A DNA stretch of 64,000 bases from Alnus glutinosa (lineage: Eukaryota; Streptophyta; Magnoliopsida; Fagales; Betulaceae): positions 7,425,501 through 7,489,500 of the forward strand of contig NC_084888.1 in NCBI RefSeq assembly GCF_958979055.1, written 5' to 3'. The notes beneath the pieces were generated by a model. The model saw nothing but the letters and a program-made list of their open reading frames with translations. It ran no database searches and was not told where the DNA came from. Below, one piece after another: positions 47,544-59,427 of the stretch. The first letter of the stretch is position 1, and every line of letters starts with the position of its first letter. The position numbers and the translations under genes were made by a program.

Positions 47544-50500
47544 TTACAGAAGATCAAAAAAGTAATCCAGACCTTGTCCAATTTCCCAGATTGAGATGCC
47601 ACATCCCCGTGAACGAGCTTCCTCAAGCCGCACAGAAATCGACAACAATGACGGATAAAAAACTGCATGCTTGATATTGTTATCATCGGAGTAAAAGAAC
47701 AAATGCTCCGCACTGTTCTTTTCCCACTGCAAAACAGGCCTGTGCTTCTCCAGCAATGAGAGGTAATCCCTTCCAGTAATAGCTCCACCACCCAAACCTG
47801 CAGTTTCAATGACAGGTCAAGAGATGGAGGCCACTCTTTTTTTGCAAATAAGAAACTACTAAAGAATTTAGCAGATTCCACGTAATTATCAATCAATTGT
47901 TGTATAGGACAATACATATGCTTAAAGTCAAATCATGCTAGCAGTAGCAGCGGCCATCTATAAAATTTGGAGGGAATGGAATGCAAGGACCTTTCAGAAA
48001 AGGACCATAAGTGGCCGCGATGTATCCCAAGAGATCATGTCTTGTGTTAGGGAAAGAATCAATGCCATACATAGTCCCATGCTAACTCAAGAAAATAGGT
48101 GACTTCAAATAGGGCTGTAACCAAGGTGAGCATTAGTTGTTCGAGCTCAGCTTGGGAAAAAAAAACTTTGGCTTGAGCTTGACTCGAGCTCGAATCGAGC
48201 TTAGAAACATTTGAGCTAGACTCGTTTATTAAACAAACCGAGCTCAAGGAGTTTATACGAGCTGAGCTCGAGATGTTTATGAATAGCTCGGACCCTAACT
48301 TCAAAGATCATGGGGTATTTTGGGCATGTTAACGTTTATAGCATCACTCTTAAGCTCTGAGTTGGAGAGCGGACTTTGCCTTGGTTTCTCTACCAACTAG
48401 GGGGTTCTACCTAATGCTTTTATGACTAAGGAAATCTTTGTGCCTTTGTATTGTTTCTTGTGGATTTTATAAATTTAACCCAAAAAAAATTGTCAATGTT
48501 GGGAAAATCAATCTCGACAAGGTGCTTTATGCATAAATTGTGTCACAAAAATTGAGATGCTGCGGTTCTCCAATTTTTTTGAAACCCTCTCCAATCCTAG
48601 GATAAAAACAGATAGGATGAGTGGGTACTCCAAATAGGCCAAGGACATCCACAAGATATTTTGCATACAAGACGCTGATAGGGGTGGATATGCATGCCAA
48701 TTATTGATGTCTCTGAAATCATAGTCAGAACTCAAATCATATTAACTCCACTGCACTTCAGTCTCTTAAAGTAATAAAGAAACAAGGGATAACAGCAAAT
48801 ATGTAGCTCCTCTAACATCTTCACATACAGAAATAGTAAATCGAAAAGAAGAAGAAAGAAAGCAAGCAAGAAAGAAAGAAATACCTCCTGCTAGGACAAA
48901 GTCATTTCCATAGAAATTGATGCCCAAATATATCTTGTGGGCTGGGCTCTGAGCAGTATTGCCAGTGGTACCAAGGAGCAGCTGCAGGGTGGAACGAATC
49001 CACTTCAGAGGGGCACTGGGACCTGGATTTTGAGGACCTGAGAAGTCATAGGTCATTAGCGAGAATCCATCTACAGCATCGCCCAAGCTCTGAAGATCTT
49101 CTGGTCCAAAATCATGCTTTTGGAGTTTCTCTGAATGTGGTGGACCTATAACATAGACCAACTGCAACTGTTGTTTATCATTCCTTGCTGAGCTCACAGA
49201 ATGCAGTGCCTGTCCAAGCTGTTCTATAAACTGCAGTGCCTAGGCTTGCAAAACAAGAAGGATTCCTCAGTAAAGAGCAAAAAGTAATTCAAAATGATTT
49301 CATCTTCTAGCAAACACTACTGCTGAATTTCCACAAACTGAGATAGGTAATTTGAGAATATCTACATGCTCAAAAATACATGAAAGAAATGAACTCCAAA
49401 TCTATTTATGAAGCAGGCAAATTGACATTCAAGGAATTCCTAACAAGTTAATCTTTTTTCATTTATCCTTTTGTTTTGGAAACCATAATGTTCTTATATT
49501 TCAGATATCATAATTTGATATCTTTAAGTTACAGAAAGATCCCAATACTGGGAAAAGAAAAATATAAGACGGAAAAGCCCAATCTCATATACTTGAAATT
49601 GGGAAATGTCTAAATACTGGGTCCATGACAAAAAGAGATGTACTAAAACCTATTTCCCAAAACTAAATTCTCTTTGCAGAGATAACAAAATAACCAAAAA
49701 TAAAATGACGAGACAATCCAAAAAATGACGATACAAAAAGTACGGTATAAGGAGCAGAAAAGTTTGATTACCAAATTCCGCATGCCTGGGTCATGCAAAA
49801 TACCATAAGCTGCCCATCTTGACCAAGATTCTAGCACAATACCATCATATCCCATTTCCCTAATCATAAAGAAAAATCCACGAAAAAAGAAGAAGTTATT
49901 TTAGAACTTTTTTTTTTAAAAAAAAAAAAAAAAAAGAAAGGATCCTAGATCTAATCACAGGCACAAACAACAGAAATCACTGAACACTAGACATCCTGTC
50001 CTAGAACAAGCCGGATTAGAATGCAGGATAGTAACGTTCATTACAACTTCCAACACATTAAGGGATCTCCCTTTTTTTTTGATAAATAATTCACAAAAAG
50101 GACACCACCAAAAACAGAGAAGGTCTTCAAGAGAGGAGAACCAATGACAAAACAGAAACAAAAGCAAAAGCAAATAAATGAGAAGAACAGAATTCCAAAT
50201 TAAGCTTGTCTGGGGTCAAAAAGTCCAGTAATGATCTACTGTAGAGGGATATGAGTCCGTCATCCAGGCATAAAGTTTGCATAGAAAAGAGTTTTTGATG
50301 TCAACAAAAGAAAGCTCTTATATTTTTTTTATAAGTAATAAATTTTATAAACAAGCGTAAAGCGCCCCTACGTACACAGGAAGTATACATAAGAAAAACA
50401 AAACAAAAGAAGAAACCCAAAACCCTCAACCCTAAGACGCTCAAACCCAAAAATAGAAAGCTCTTAACCACCAAACAGCTAACATGCATCCATTCTTTCC

Positions 50501-53500
50501 ATCAATAGGCATGAAAGTAAGCATAAGAAGCACCTCTCCAAAATGACATGTTCTCATGTTTTGTAAATGACTACTCCAGCTAGGTAGCACCTCATAAACA
50601 GTCCCAGCTAAAAGCCAAACTTAATTGTCTAGCTTTTGCTTTATTATGTTCAGTTGCAGCAACTCTTGAATACCAATCTATTATTTGGAGTTTGCGTTGA
50701 TAGGTCTTCAATAGACACTAACCAAACTCAACACCCCCACCCCCCAAGATCACCCCCCTTTTTTTTATAAATAATTCAATCTTATTAAAGCGCAAAAGGG
50801 TGCAACCCAAGTATACATGGAGTATACAAGAGAAACACCTACTTAGGGAGAAGAAAATGAACACATCCAAAAATTCTACAAAGTTAGAAAAGCGAGAACT
50901 ATTGATAGCAGCACCCATGGAGAGTTTTGAATAATATATCTTTTAACTCTACTACTGTTCTCTCACAATCTTCAAAATTTCGGGAATTGCGTTCTCTCCA
51001 AATGCACATGACACAATGGGAAGCCATCCTCCAGACTTCAAAATTGCAATGACTACCAAACTGGCCACTCCAACTAACTAATAACTCCACCACTCGATAC
51101 GGCATTAACCACTCTACCCTGAAAAGACGGAAAATCGATACCCACAATTCTCTTGCAACTTCGCAATGCCCACCCCTTTTTTTCTCCTTTCAAAACGCAT
51201 TTCTAGATATAAATTACCGAATATATTTTGTAAAATGCATGCATTGAGTCAGACCAGAAAATGAAATTAATTAATTAATTTTTTTTTAAAAAAAAAGGAA
51301 AAAAGAAACACACGCATACAATGGGATTGGGTTCAATTGAATAGCATCTACCATTAGGAGTTTGCTTTGTAAGGCAATAATAGACATTAACCCAAATTTA
51401 ACACACACAACAACCCCCCCCCCCCCAAAGAAGAAAAAAAAACCCTTTTATTCCTTTTTCAAAATGTACTTCTAAACTTAAGTTCTTGAAATATATTTTG
51501 TTAAATGCATGCATGGACTCAAGGCAGAAAAAGAAAAACACGTGCACAGAGTGGAATTGGGTTCAATTGAATACCCATCTATTATTGGAGTTTCCTTTGA
51601 TTCAGACAAGGCTTCAATAGACATTAACCCAAATTCAACAACACCCCCCCCCCCCCCCCCCCCCCCCCCCTTCTTTTTCTATTTGTATTTGTAGGCTTAA
51701 GTTCTTGAAATATATTTTCTTAAATGCATGTATTGACTCAGGCCATAAAAATGAAAGGAAAAAAAAAAATACACATGTGTAGTGCATAGAACGAGATTGA
51801 ATTCCACTACCATGATAGCACAAAACTCTTCTCATTCTCCAGGACCCAAGCCAGAAAAAGAAAAGGAAAAAAAATACACATGCGTAGTGCGTAGAATGAG
51901 ATTGGATTCAATTGAATAGTTCTGAACCCAACCCACTACCATGATAGCACAAAATTCTTCTCATTCTCCAGGACCCAAGTATTTAGTTCATACAGTGTAA
52001 ATTCACATCTGGTAAGTATAGCTGAATCTGAGAACTAAACAATGAGCTATTTAAAATTAAGACAAATTAATAAGAACCTAAGCATGCCTTTTTGACATGC
52101 AGCAAATGAATAAGTTCTCATAAGGACATTGAATATAAGGTTGATAGCTTACTTGCACTCTGTTACTATAAGATTAATAGCTTTGTTCCTTTGCTTCTTC
52201 CTCGTAAGAAATTCTGCAGGAAATGCTTCTAGAACAACTCTGGGTAACACCTACATATCCAAAGAATATATTATCAATAATATTAAAAAAACCTATCCAG
52301 GTTACCAAAAGACCATCAACAAGAGTGTGGCTCAATTATATTTAGATGATGGGCTATGTTATTTTAGGTATGGCCAACAACTTCCATTTTTTTGCATGGT
52401 TAACAATCTATTAAAGAAATCCCTCCCAGTTTTTTCAACACATTTCATCAAATTCATCTTTCTTTGTTGTTGGTACAACTTGAATAAAAGAGCATCTTAA
52501 ACTGAATCAATATAGAAGTCAAATTGGAAAAAGGAATGTGCAAACATTTTTTTTCTTGGTAAGTTATACAACACCTTGAACCCAAAACGTCACCCTCCAC
52601 CGCATTCATGTAGAGAGAGGACATGCCATTTAATCTAGAGCTCATTGGCAAGGCATGCGCAAACTTTTATATTTGGCATTAAATTATCAAAGTTATTTAG
52701 TTGTCAGTTTCCTGAATAAGGAAAAGACAAACAAAAATAAAAATAAAAGATAACTTCTTTCTCATACCAAAGCATTTCCTGACCTTCTAAGCTCCAAGAT
52801 CCATCCTATATCAGCATTATGTCTCCCCTCAAGAATTAAGCTGGTCCCTTGGCTGGCAATAAAGAGAAATTCATACAACAATGTGATAGAATAAGTAGAT
52901 CTTACTTGAAGTTTACTAAAGCATGGAAATCTTAAACATCCATTACCTACAACTATGATGTCAGAGACAATCACCCCCCCCCCCCCCCCCCCCCTCCCCC
53001 AACAAAACAAACAAAAAAATGTATCACTGTTAACTATATTTGGCCCACAATTCTAACCGTAATTCACAGCTTTCTGAAACCTCAACAAATCACAGCTAAA
53101 AAGCTACATCTACATGCCCTCTTTTGTTTTGGCCAACATAGGGTCTCTGACAAGATTTGTCAATTGAGGACTAGGACTAGGACAGTGGAGTCACACACTC
53201 ACACCCTCGACCATCCACTTTCATCACTTTTTACAAAATTTAGGATTTGGGAGCTTACCTCTTCAGATCATACCAGACAGGTGATATATGCGTAAACTTG
53301 GAATTAAACCTTTTTGCTAACTCATAGCCCCTAGAGTTCCTGTCCAGTTCCAAAAAACAATTCAAAATGAGTGCAATATTTAAACCAAAAACTACCTCTC
53401 CTTCTTTCTATTTCCTTAATCCAAATAATTGAAGTTTCCTAAATCAAACTGTACAAGATTCATTTTCTTCCTGCTTTGATATTACTTCAATTAAACATAG

Positions 53501-54420
53501 AAAATATGGCACGATAGTCAAATGGAAAAACTTTTATTATTTATTATTATTATTATTATTTTTTCATTTTTTTTTTTTTTATAAGCAGTAAAATGGGAAA
53601 ATTTCAACAATGAAACTAACAATTTTGCTTCAATCAGAACTGTTGAAGAATAACTTATAGCTTCATCCCAAAATGATCCAAATTTTGAATAAGACAAAAC
53701 AGAGCTATAAGAAATACCATGGAGTAATGTAGGCCAGTATAGGATACGTATAATGCCGGCGTGACGTATTTGCCGAGACCTTTGAATTCTCCTGAATTTC
53801 TTATAACATTAAATACAACTAAAAAAGCTAAAGAATATGAAACTTCTCTCTTTCACACCAACACTAAAGCAGAATATTATCGTCTGTTTGCTTGCTGAGA
53901 AAAACTAACTAGGAAAATAAGAATTCAAAACCTAATACACTCTGTTCAACTACGCCAGGGAAAAAAAAATCCTACATTTTCTCACTAATCAAACAGAGCA
54001 TAAACATAGAAAAGGAGAATAGGGCTCAGTTTGTGAAAACAAAACTTTGGTTTCTCTTATTTTCCTACACTTCCTCAGCAACCAAACAGACTAATGCAGC
54101 TTCAAAACCATGCTAATCTCTGGTAGCGTACTTACAGCGAGGATTTCTTGGTAATCGACGTCGTCTTTAACGAGGCCTCGTTGAAAAACGTACGAGTCCG
54201 TACGGTTCGTAGGCGAAGCGTATTTTATACGGTAAACGAGCACGGAAATAGCGGGAGATACGATGAAGAAGAGGACAAATACGAGGATGAGCCTGAGCCT
54301 GCGATCCGATGAGGACGAGTGGCCGAGTTGGTCAGGCTGAGTGGACGAATCAGACGATTCGACTCGGCCCTTACCAAGAGACGAACTCGGTGCGACTCGG
54401 CGTTCTCGCTTCTTGGCCAT
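47544..54420 (-). CDS. Membrane-anchored GH18 family protein, CHID1-like
   Basis: Eight exons: 54420-54136, 53791-53718, 53339-53259, 52852-52768, 52250-52153, 49859-49772, 49239-48885 and 47797-47544. Phases agree and give 439 residues. The N-terminus is basic (MAKKRERRVAPSSS) with a signal-anchor helix at about 44-64 (LILVFVLFFIVSPAISVLVY). The GH18 barrel then reads PILAYITPWNSRGYELAKRF, LEGRHNADIGWI, GYDGIVLESWSRWAAYGILH, VDGFSLMTYDFSGPQNPGP, GINFYGNDFVL and GISIWEIGQGLDYFFDLL. The chitinase motif DxxDxDxE is reduced to DGIVLE with Glu218 kept, as in CHID1/SI-CLP, so lectin-like glycan binding is likelier than chitinase activity. It corresponds to Arabidopsis At4g01040 (from memory). Introns 5-7 are swollen by LINE, hAT and poly-C repeat insertions. 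Confidence 0.94.
47935..48495 (+). pseudogene. LINE 3' fragment in GH18 intron 7
   Basis: The plus strand reads AAIYKIWREWNARTFQKRT, then ISGRDVSQEIMSCVRERINA, the C-terminal end of a plant LINE RT polyprotein. It is followed by a 3' UTR that ends in an A-rich tail at 48479-48489. It is interrupted by the hAT element at 48110. Confidence 0.65.
48110..48297. mobile_element. Small hAT-type MITE inside a LINE fragment
   Basis: Perfect 8-bp duplication ACTTCAAA at 48102-48109 and 48298-48305. It begins TAGGGCTGTAACC and ends GGACCCTA. The interior is rich in GAGCTCG words. It is 188 bp with no coding sequence, nested in a LINE fragment in a GH18 intron. Confidence 0.88.
50321..50454 (-). mobile_element. 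Short LINE 3' tail insertion
   Basis: Perfect 12-bp duplication AGAAAGCTCTTA at 50309-50320 and 50455-50466. Poly-T on the left marks minus orientation. The minus strand reads LMYTSCVRRGALRLFIKFIT, typical of the end of plant LINE transcripts. Confidence 0.85.
50640..51980. repeat. Diverged tandem repeat array with poly-C tracts
   Basis: Units of about 200-270 bp share GAATTGGGTTCAATTGAATA, GGAGTTTGC/TTTG, AATAGACATTAACCCAAAT and a terminal C run. They start near 50640 (split by the LINE), 51180, 51440 and 51670. The last unit contains its own ~130-bp duplication (CATGATAGCACAAAA, TTCTCATTCTCCAGGACCCA, seen twice). C runs are 15 bases at 51412 and 27 at 51644-51670. Confidence 0.75.
50759..51180 (-). 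pseudogene. LINE C-terminal fragment in GH18 intron 5
   Basis: The minus strand reads WRMASHCVMCIWRERNSRNF and EDCERTVVELKDILFKTL, the conserved end of a LINE polyprotein, then a 3' UTR and a terminal poly-T (poly-A of the insert) at 50759-50766. It is 5'-truncated and interrupts the first unit of the local repeat array. Confidence 0.75.
52974..52995. repeat. 22-base poly-C tract
   Basis: A pure C run in GH18 intron 3, the third such tract in this gene. It becomes poly-G in the pre-mRNA, and is a likely hotspot for length variation or assembly error. Confidence 0.9.
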
Positions 54421-55711
54421 TTTGCTATCCCTCCGAGTCAGAGGACGTCTCAGCTTATTGGCATGGAGATTGGAGAGGGTATCAGAAATGAAAAGCCAGT
54501 TAAAACTTTATTCGTTGTTTCCGTGGTTACGGAAGTTTTGTGAGCTAATTAGTAATTAGCAATTGAGATCGCCATTATGACTTTTAGCCTCGGTTTGTTT
54601 AGAAGAAAACAATATTTTTGGTATTTAATGCGACCCAAAAATGATGTTTAAATTAGAATTTTATTTTATTTTATTTTTTGTTAGCGCGGAAAGGCTTTTT
54701 TAATCTTCGAAAAGTGTTTTTCGTTTATTAATATTATAAATCATTTTTTTTGAATTTGAACTTCTTCGCATACATTCTCTCTCACGGTTTATTCTTCGCC
54801 ATCAAATGTTGTCGGATTTTGACCGGAGTTTACTGAAAATTACCAATCGTTTTTTGTTGTCACTATTTTCCTTGAAATTTTTTGACAGATTTCGTTTGGT
54901 ATTATGTCAGCGCTAATAAAATAGCAACACGTGTCGATAAAAAAACATATATATATATCTAATACTCAAAAAGAATTTTATTTTAAAAAAAAAATCAAAA
55001 TTTCGGGCACCCTAGCCACCTCTATTAGCTGGGGAACAAGTAGTCACCTTTTTAGTATTTTTAATTTGTTTTAAAAAATAAATTTTTAAGTATTATTTTT
55101 ATTCTGATCGATATGTGTCGCCATTTTATTAGCATTGACATAATACCTAACGAAATTTGTTAAAATTTTAAACGAAATTTGACTCCATGAAGCGATTTGT
55201 AAATTAAGTTGACCACTGAGATTTCTAAATTAATTTTGATATTAAAAAGAACAATTTCTAATTTAGATCAAATATATGAAACAATTAAAAAAAAAAAAAA
55301 AACTAAATGGAACAATAGTGCAATTTCCCTTATTAAAATTGTACAGTTACCGCAATGGCCCTTCGTGTTGATATTTTTGCCTTAATAAACTCGAAATGTC
55401 GTCTCAGAAAACGGGCTTGGCATTGAGATATCCATCGATATAAGTAGTGTATCAAGGCGATAACAGAGTGTGTCACTGAGAAATATCAGTGCAAAGGGTT
55501 TTGTCCCTTGTAGATAAACCCCGATGCAACTCTCCCTTCCAAGAACCCTAGCTCCAGCTTCAGCTTCCAAATCTTAAGTCCAAGCGCACCAGGTGAGTCC
55601 CATAACCTTCACTTCTCGCATCTTCCTCCGTTGTATTTTATTTTTCTCTCTACTTTGTCCCTGTCCTTTATTTTATTTTTATTTTCTGTTCTGATTCCTT
55701 AGTAGGTCAAG
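54421..55711. promoter_or_regulatory. Divergent promoter interval between GH18 and WTF1
   Basis: The two genes are transcribed away from each other. A foldback of the CACGTGTCG family occupies about 54880-55170 (TATTATGTCAGCGCTAATAA with TTATTAGCATTGACATAATA). On the WTF1 side a 5' UTR intron is likely: donor CACCAG/GTGAGT at 55593 and acceptor CCTTAG at 55702, just before the ATG at 55712. Confidence 0.55.
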
Positions 55712-57265
55712 ATGAAACCCGAACTCGTGGTGTCTTCTCCATCCACTTCTTCACCATTGTTTATCTCATACAGACACCCTTTTCTTCAAAAACCCAAAGT
55801 TTCAGTGAAATCCAATTTCTCTCCATCAAGCACACAAGCAGAGAAGTCACAATTTTGGGGCAAAAGTTTGGTTTTGCAACAGAATAGTGTTACTTTTGGT
55901 AATCTGAGAAAGACCCATGTCCCAGTTGGACCAGTAAGAGCTGCTGTGAAGAGAAGGAAAGAGCTTCCCTTTGACAATGTGATACAAAGGGACAAGAAGC
56001 TGAAATTGGTGTTGAAGATAAGGAAGATTCTAGTGAGCCAACCTGATAGAATTATGTCTCTTAGAGAGTTAGGTAAGCACAGAAGAGATTTGGGTCTCGA
56101 TAGGAAGCGCCGATTCATCGCTTTGCTAAAGAAATTTCCGGCGGTGTTTGAAATTGTGGAAGAAGGGGTTTTTTCGCTAAAATTCAAATTGACGCCGGAG
56201 GCGGAAAGACTTTATCTGGAGGAGATGAGGATTAGGAATGAGATGGAAGATTTGTTGGTTGTTAAGTTGAGGAAACTGTTGATGATGTCATTGGAGAAAC
56301 GGATTTTCTTGGAGAAGATTGCCCATTTGGGGACTGATTTTGGGCTTCCACTTGAGTTTCGTGACACGATTTGTCATCGCTATCCGCAATATTTTACAGT
56401 TGTTCCAACTGCTCGAGGTCCTACATTAGAATTAACTCATTGGGATCCTGAGCTTGCAGTTTCGGCTGCTGAGTTAGCGGAGGAGGAAAATAGAGCTAGA
56501 GAGCTAGAAGAGAGGGATTTGATTATTGATAGGCCTCCCAAGTTCAATAGAGTATCTCTACCCAAGGGTCTTAACCTTTCCAAGGGCGAAATGAGGAAGA
56601 TATATCAGTTCAGAGACCTGCCTTTCATATCGCCTTACTCTGATTTCTCAGCCCTCAGGTCGGGCACGCTTGAGAAAGAGAAACATGCTTGTGGGGTTGT
56701 TCATGAGATTTTGAGCCTCACTATTGAGAAGAAAACCCTTGTGGATCACCTCACTCATTTTCGAGAGGAGTTTCGGTTTTCTCAGCAGTTGAGAGGGATG
56801 CTGATAAGGCACCCTGACATGTTCTATGTATCCTTGAAAGGGGATAGGGATTCAGTTTTCCTCAGGGAAGCATATCGTGATTCTCAATTGGTGGATAAGG
56901 ATCGGCTGTTACTCATAAAGGAGAAATTTCGTTCTCTTGTTTCTGTTCCTCGATATCCAAGCAGGGGTGCTCCCAGAACAGATACAGATGGGGCAGAAGG
57001 AATTAATGAGCCAAAAGATGGAAGTGATGGAGAAGCGTGGTCAGATGTTGATAATTTCATGGACGATGATGACGGTGATGATGAAGATTATGAAGACGAT
57101 TGGAGTGATGAAGAAGATGAAACACCTCCAGATTTTGATGATGATGGTGGAACCATGACGACTGGAGAGACCGATCCAATTAAACAGGTTGAGAACTCGA
57201 CAAAAAGTGATGAGAAGGTGCTTGATTCTGTGCTCCCTGATGGTCGGCCAAGAGAACGCTGGTAA
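55712..57265 (+). CDS. WTF1: PORR-domain chloroplast group II intron splicing factor WTF1
   Basis: One uninterrupted frame of 517 residues. The first ~70 residues are Ser/Thr-rich and basic with few acids, a chloroplast transit peptide. The PORR RNA-binding domain (DUF860) covers roughly 80-405: KRRKELPFDNVIQRDKKLKL, RIMSLRELGKHRRDLGLDRK, FPAVFEIVEEGVFSLKFKLT, YFTVVPTARGPTLELTHWDP and RGMLIRHPDMFYVSLKGD. The tail is strongly acidic (DVDNFMDDDDGDDEDYEDDW). In maize and Arabidopsis WTF1 works with RNC1 to splice chloroplast group II introns. The close match to At4g01037, and its place between GH18 and the PPR gene as in Arabidopsis, support orthology. The start is the first ATG, preceded by a probable leader intron. 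Confidence 0.95.
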   Translation: MKPELVVSSPSTSSPLFISYRHPFLQKPKVSVKSNFSPSSTQAEKSQFWGKSLVLQQNSVTFGNLRKTHVPVGPVRAAVKRRKELPFDNVIQRDKKLKLVLKIRKILVSQPDRIMSLRELGKHRRDLGLDRKRRFIALLKKFPAVFEIVEEGVFSLKFKLTPEAERLYLEEMRIRNEMEDLLVVKLRKLLMMSLEKRIFLEKIAHLGTDFGLPLEFRDTICHRYPQYFTVVPTARGPTLELTHWDPELAVSAAELAEEENRARELEERDLIIDRPPKFNRVSLPKGLNLSKGEMRKIYQFRDLPFISPYSDFSALRSGTLEKEKHACGVVHEILSLTIEKKTLVDHLTHFREEFRFSQQLRGMLIRHPDMFYVSLKGDRDSVFLREAYRDSQLVDKDRLLLIKEKFRSLVSVPRYPSRGAPRTDTDGAEGINEPKDGSDGEAWSDVDNFMDDDDGDDEDYEDDWSDEEDETPPDFDDDGGTMTTGETDPIKQVENSTKSDEKVLDSVLPDGRPRERW

Positions 57266-59427
57266 ATTTGATAGAAGCCTGCTGTTTCTCTAAGGCCCCA
57301 ACCTAGAGAGATTCGCAGTAACGGGCTTTTTGCTTTGCTTTTGGACCAGTAAATTTGATACAAGCAGTGTTTGATCCTTCTTCATAGAAATATGCAACCT
57401 GCTACTTTGCAAGGCTCTGCAGCCTGTTACCATTGTAAGGCCTGGACCTCTTCCCTACATTTCCAGTTCAGGACATTATTCAATAGAAGCAAAGGCATAA
57501 ACTGCAAATCTCATATTCCTCTCTGCCTTTAAATAACAGTTTTACAGGTTATTTTCATATTAAATTAGAGCACTGAACTGAAAACTCTGTGCCAATGAGA
57601 AGTCTTTGTAGTCATTCCTTACATGTAATAGTCCTTTTAGGTGATACAGTGAAGCGAAACATAACCTTCCTTAATGCATAACAGAAACTATTTTTTGGGA
57701 TGTGCTATTAATCTTCAAGCCATTCAATGTGCTGGCCTGAGGTAATATTTATAGATTAGTTTCATGATAAAAATGGCAAAACTGGACTCAGGCTTTCCAG
57801 CTCAAATGGCTGTAAAACTCATTTAAGACATGATTTCTGTGGAATTGCATCTGTGTCCTAACCCCAACCGACCTTGCATTTTGTTTCTGTTATGAGTAAT
57901 AGGCAATAAAAGATTATCAGGCTCTTTGGTAGGTGCACAATGCTTTGAGATTCTCACATTGGGGGGTGGTTGCTTGTTTGCTTGGTATTAGAAACAGCCA
58001 TCATGGACTTCTGAACTGAGGGAATCAGACTGCACATATAATCTCAAGCCCTGATTTTCAATATCTATGGCCATGCAGACATCTTCGATCCTTTTAAGTC
58101 TTCCTTTGTGGTTAATACTCTGATCATCAAGAAATTGAGGGTTTTTCTTTTTTTCCCCCTCCAGGAGTGTAATTTCATATCATAGTTTTTGTCGTCAGAC
58201 TGTGGCTTTGTTTCTGCTGTCTGATATTTGGCTTATTTTGAAGTCTCCAAACCCAACTATGTGCTCTCTTTCCAATCTGAGACTGCCTGATAAGCTTGCC
58301 TCAAAAGGCTCGGTTTATGATCAGACAGTGGCAACATTTGATCACTCTTCCTCCGGCTTCAGTGCTAACTTAATAAGCAGAAGCCTGAAGTCTTTAGGGA
58401 GAGTGAATAAAAGTTGTCATGATTTCTGCAGGGTTCTAGCCAAAAGATGCAATGCCAATAATATTGCTACCTATTGCTTTTTTCAGGCCGTTTTGAAGTG
58501 TATGCTCAGCACTTTTCGGTGTTCGTTTGTTTCTTGAGATATGTTAGATGTATATTTTTTGTACTTTTTTTTTTTAAATCAACCATTAGATTTGTAGGAC
58601 GTACATATGGGTCTTATAAATTGAATGGTTACTTTTTTTTTAAAAAAAATGTACGGGAGACGTACAAATATCATTTGTCTTCATAAATAGCAACGAATTG
58701 GAATTTAAGTGTATTTTGTTGTGTAAAGATACCGGTGAAGTTTCACATGATTTCATATGAAAAACATAAGGAATGAAGTATAAAGTGGTAGAGTATTAAT
58801 TAAATGATTAAATTTATCATTTGTATAAGCTTAAACTTTTGGAATAAGTGATAATTTAACATAATATTAAAGTTTGAACTTTATCTTCATCATTCACTTT
58901 TTATTTTTTAATTAAATATTTTATGTGTTGGGTCTATATGTGATCAAGAATGCTAAAATATAAATTAAATAATTAATTTTAACTTAATTTTTTAAATAAG
59001 TTGTAATTTAACAAAAAGAACGGCTGAGATATGTTAGCTACACAACAATTGCACAACAATGCTGATGTGAAAGTGAGTTTTAATTTTATTTTATTTTATT
59101 TTTATTTTTTTAAAAATGTTAGATAACATTAGGAGAGGTTAAAACTCACATTGCTGTATAAAAGCTGTGCAAATCATCTAATAGCCTGCTATGCCCAGTA
59201 TGTCACGCCTGGCCAGACCGGATTGCAACTAGTCCAACTCGGACCGGGCAACTGCCCGGTTCAAGAGCGCATTTTTGTTGGGATAAACCTTATCCACAAA
59301 AATCAAACTTGACAGCATCTAATTAAACAGCATCATCGAGTAGAGAATTTTCCAATAATTTCCCCTACCCGCCAATTTATTCACTGCTCAAACCATCTTC
59401 GCTTCACTTACGAGCACTGAAACTGCC
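57266..59427. other. Spacer between WTF1 and the PPR gene
   Basis: WTF1 3' UTR followed by AT-rich DNA. Two weak foldbacks: 58548-58680 (TGTACTTTTTTTTTTTAAAT with AAAAAAAATGTAC) and 59037-59180 (CACAACAATGCTGATGTGAA with CTCACATTGCTGTATAAAAG). A plus-strand frame at 58202-58537 looks non-coding. The PPR promoter should lie just before 59428. Confidence 0.45.

Noticed and set aside
58202..58537. A 111-codon plus-strand frame after WTF1
   Set aside because: No recognised motif, AT-rich downstream context, and it lies in what looks like 3' UTR or spacer.
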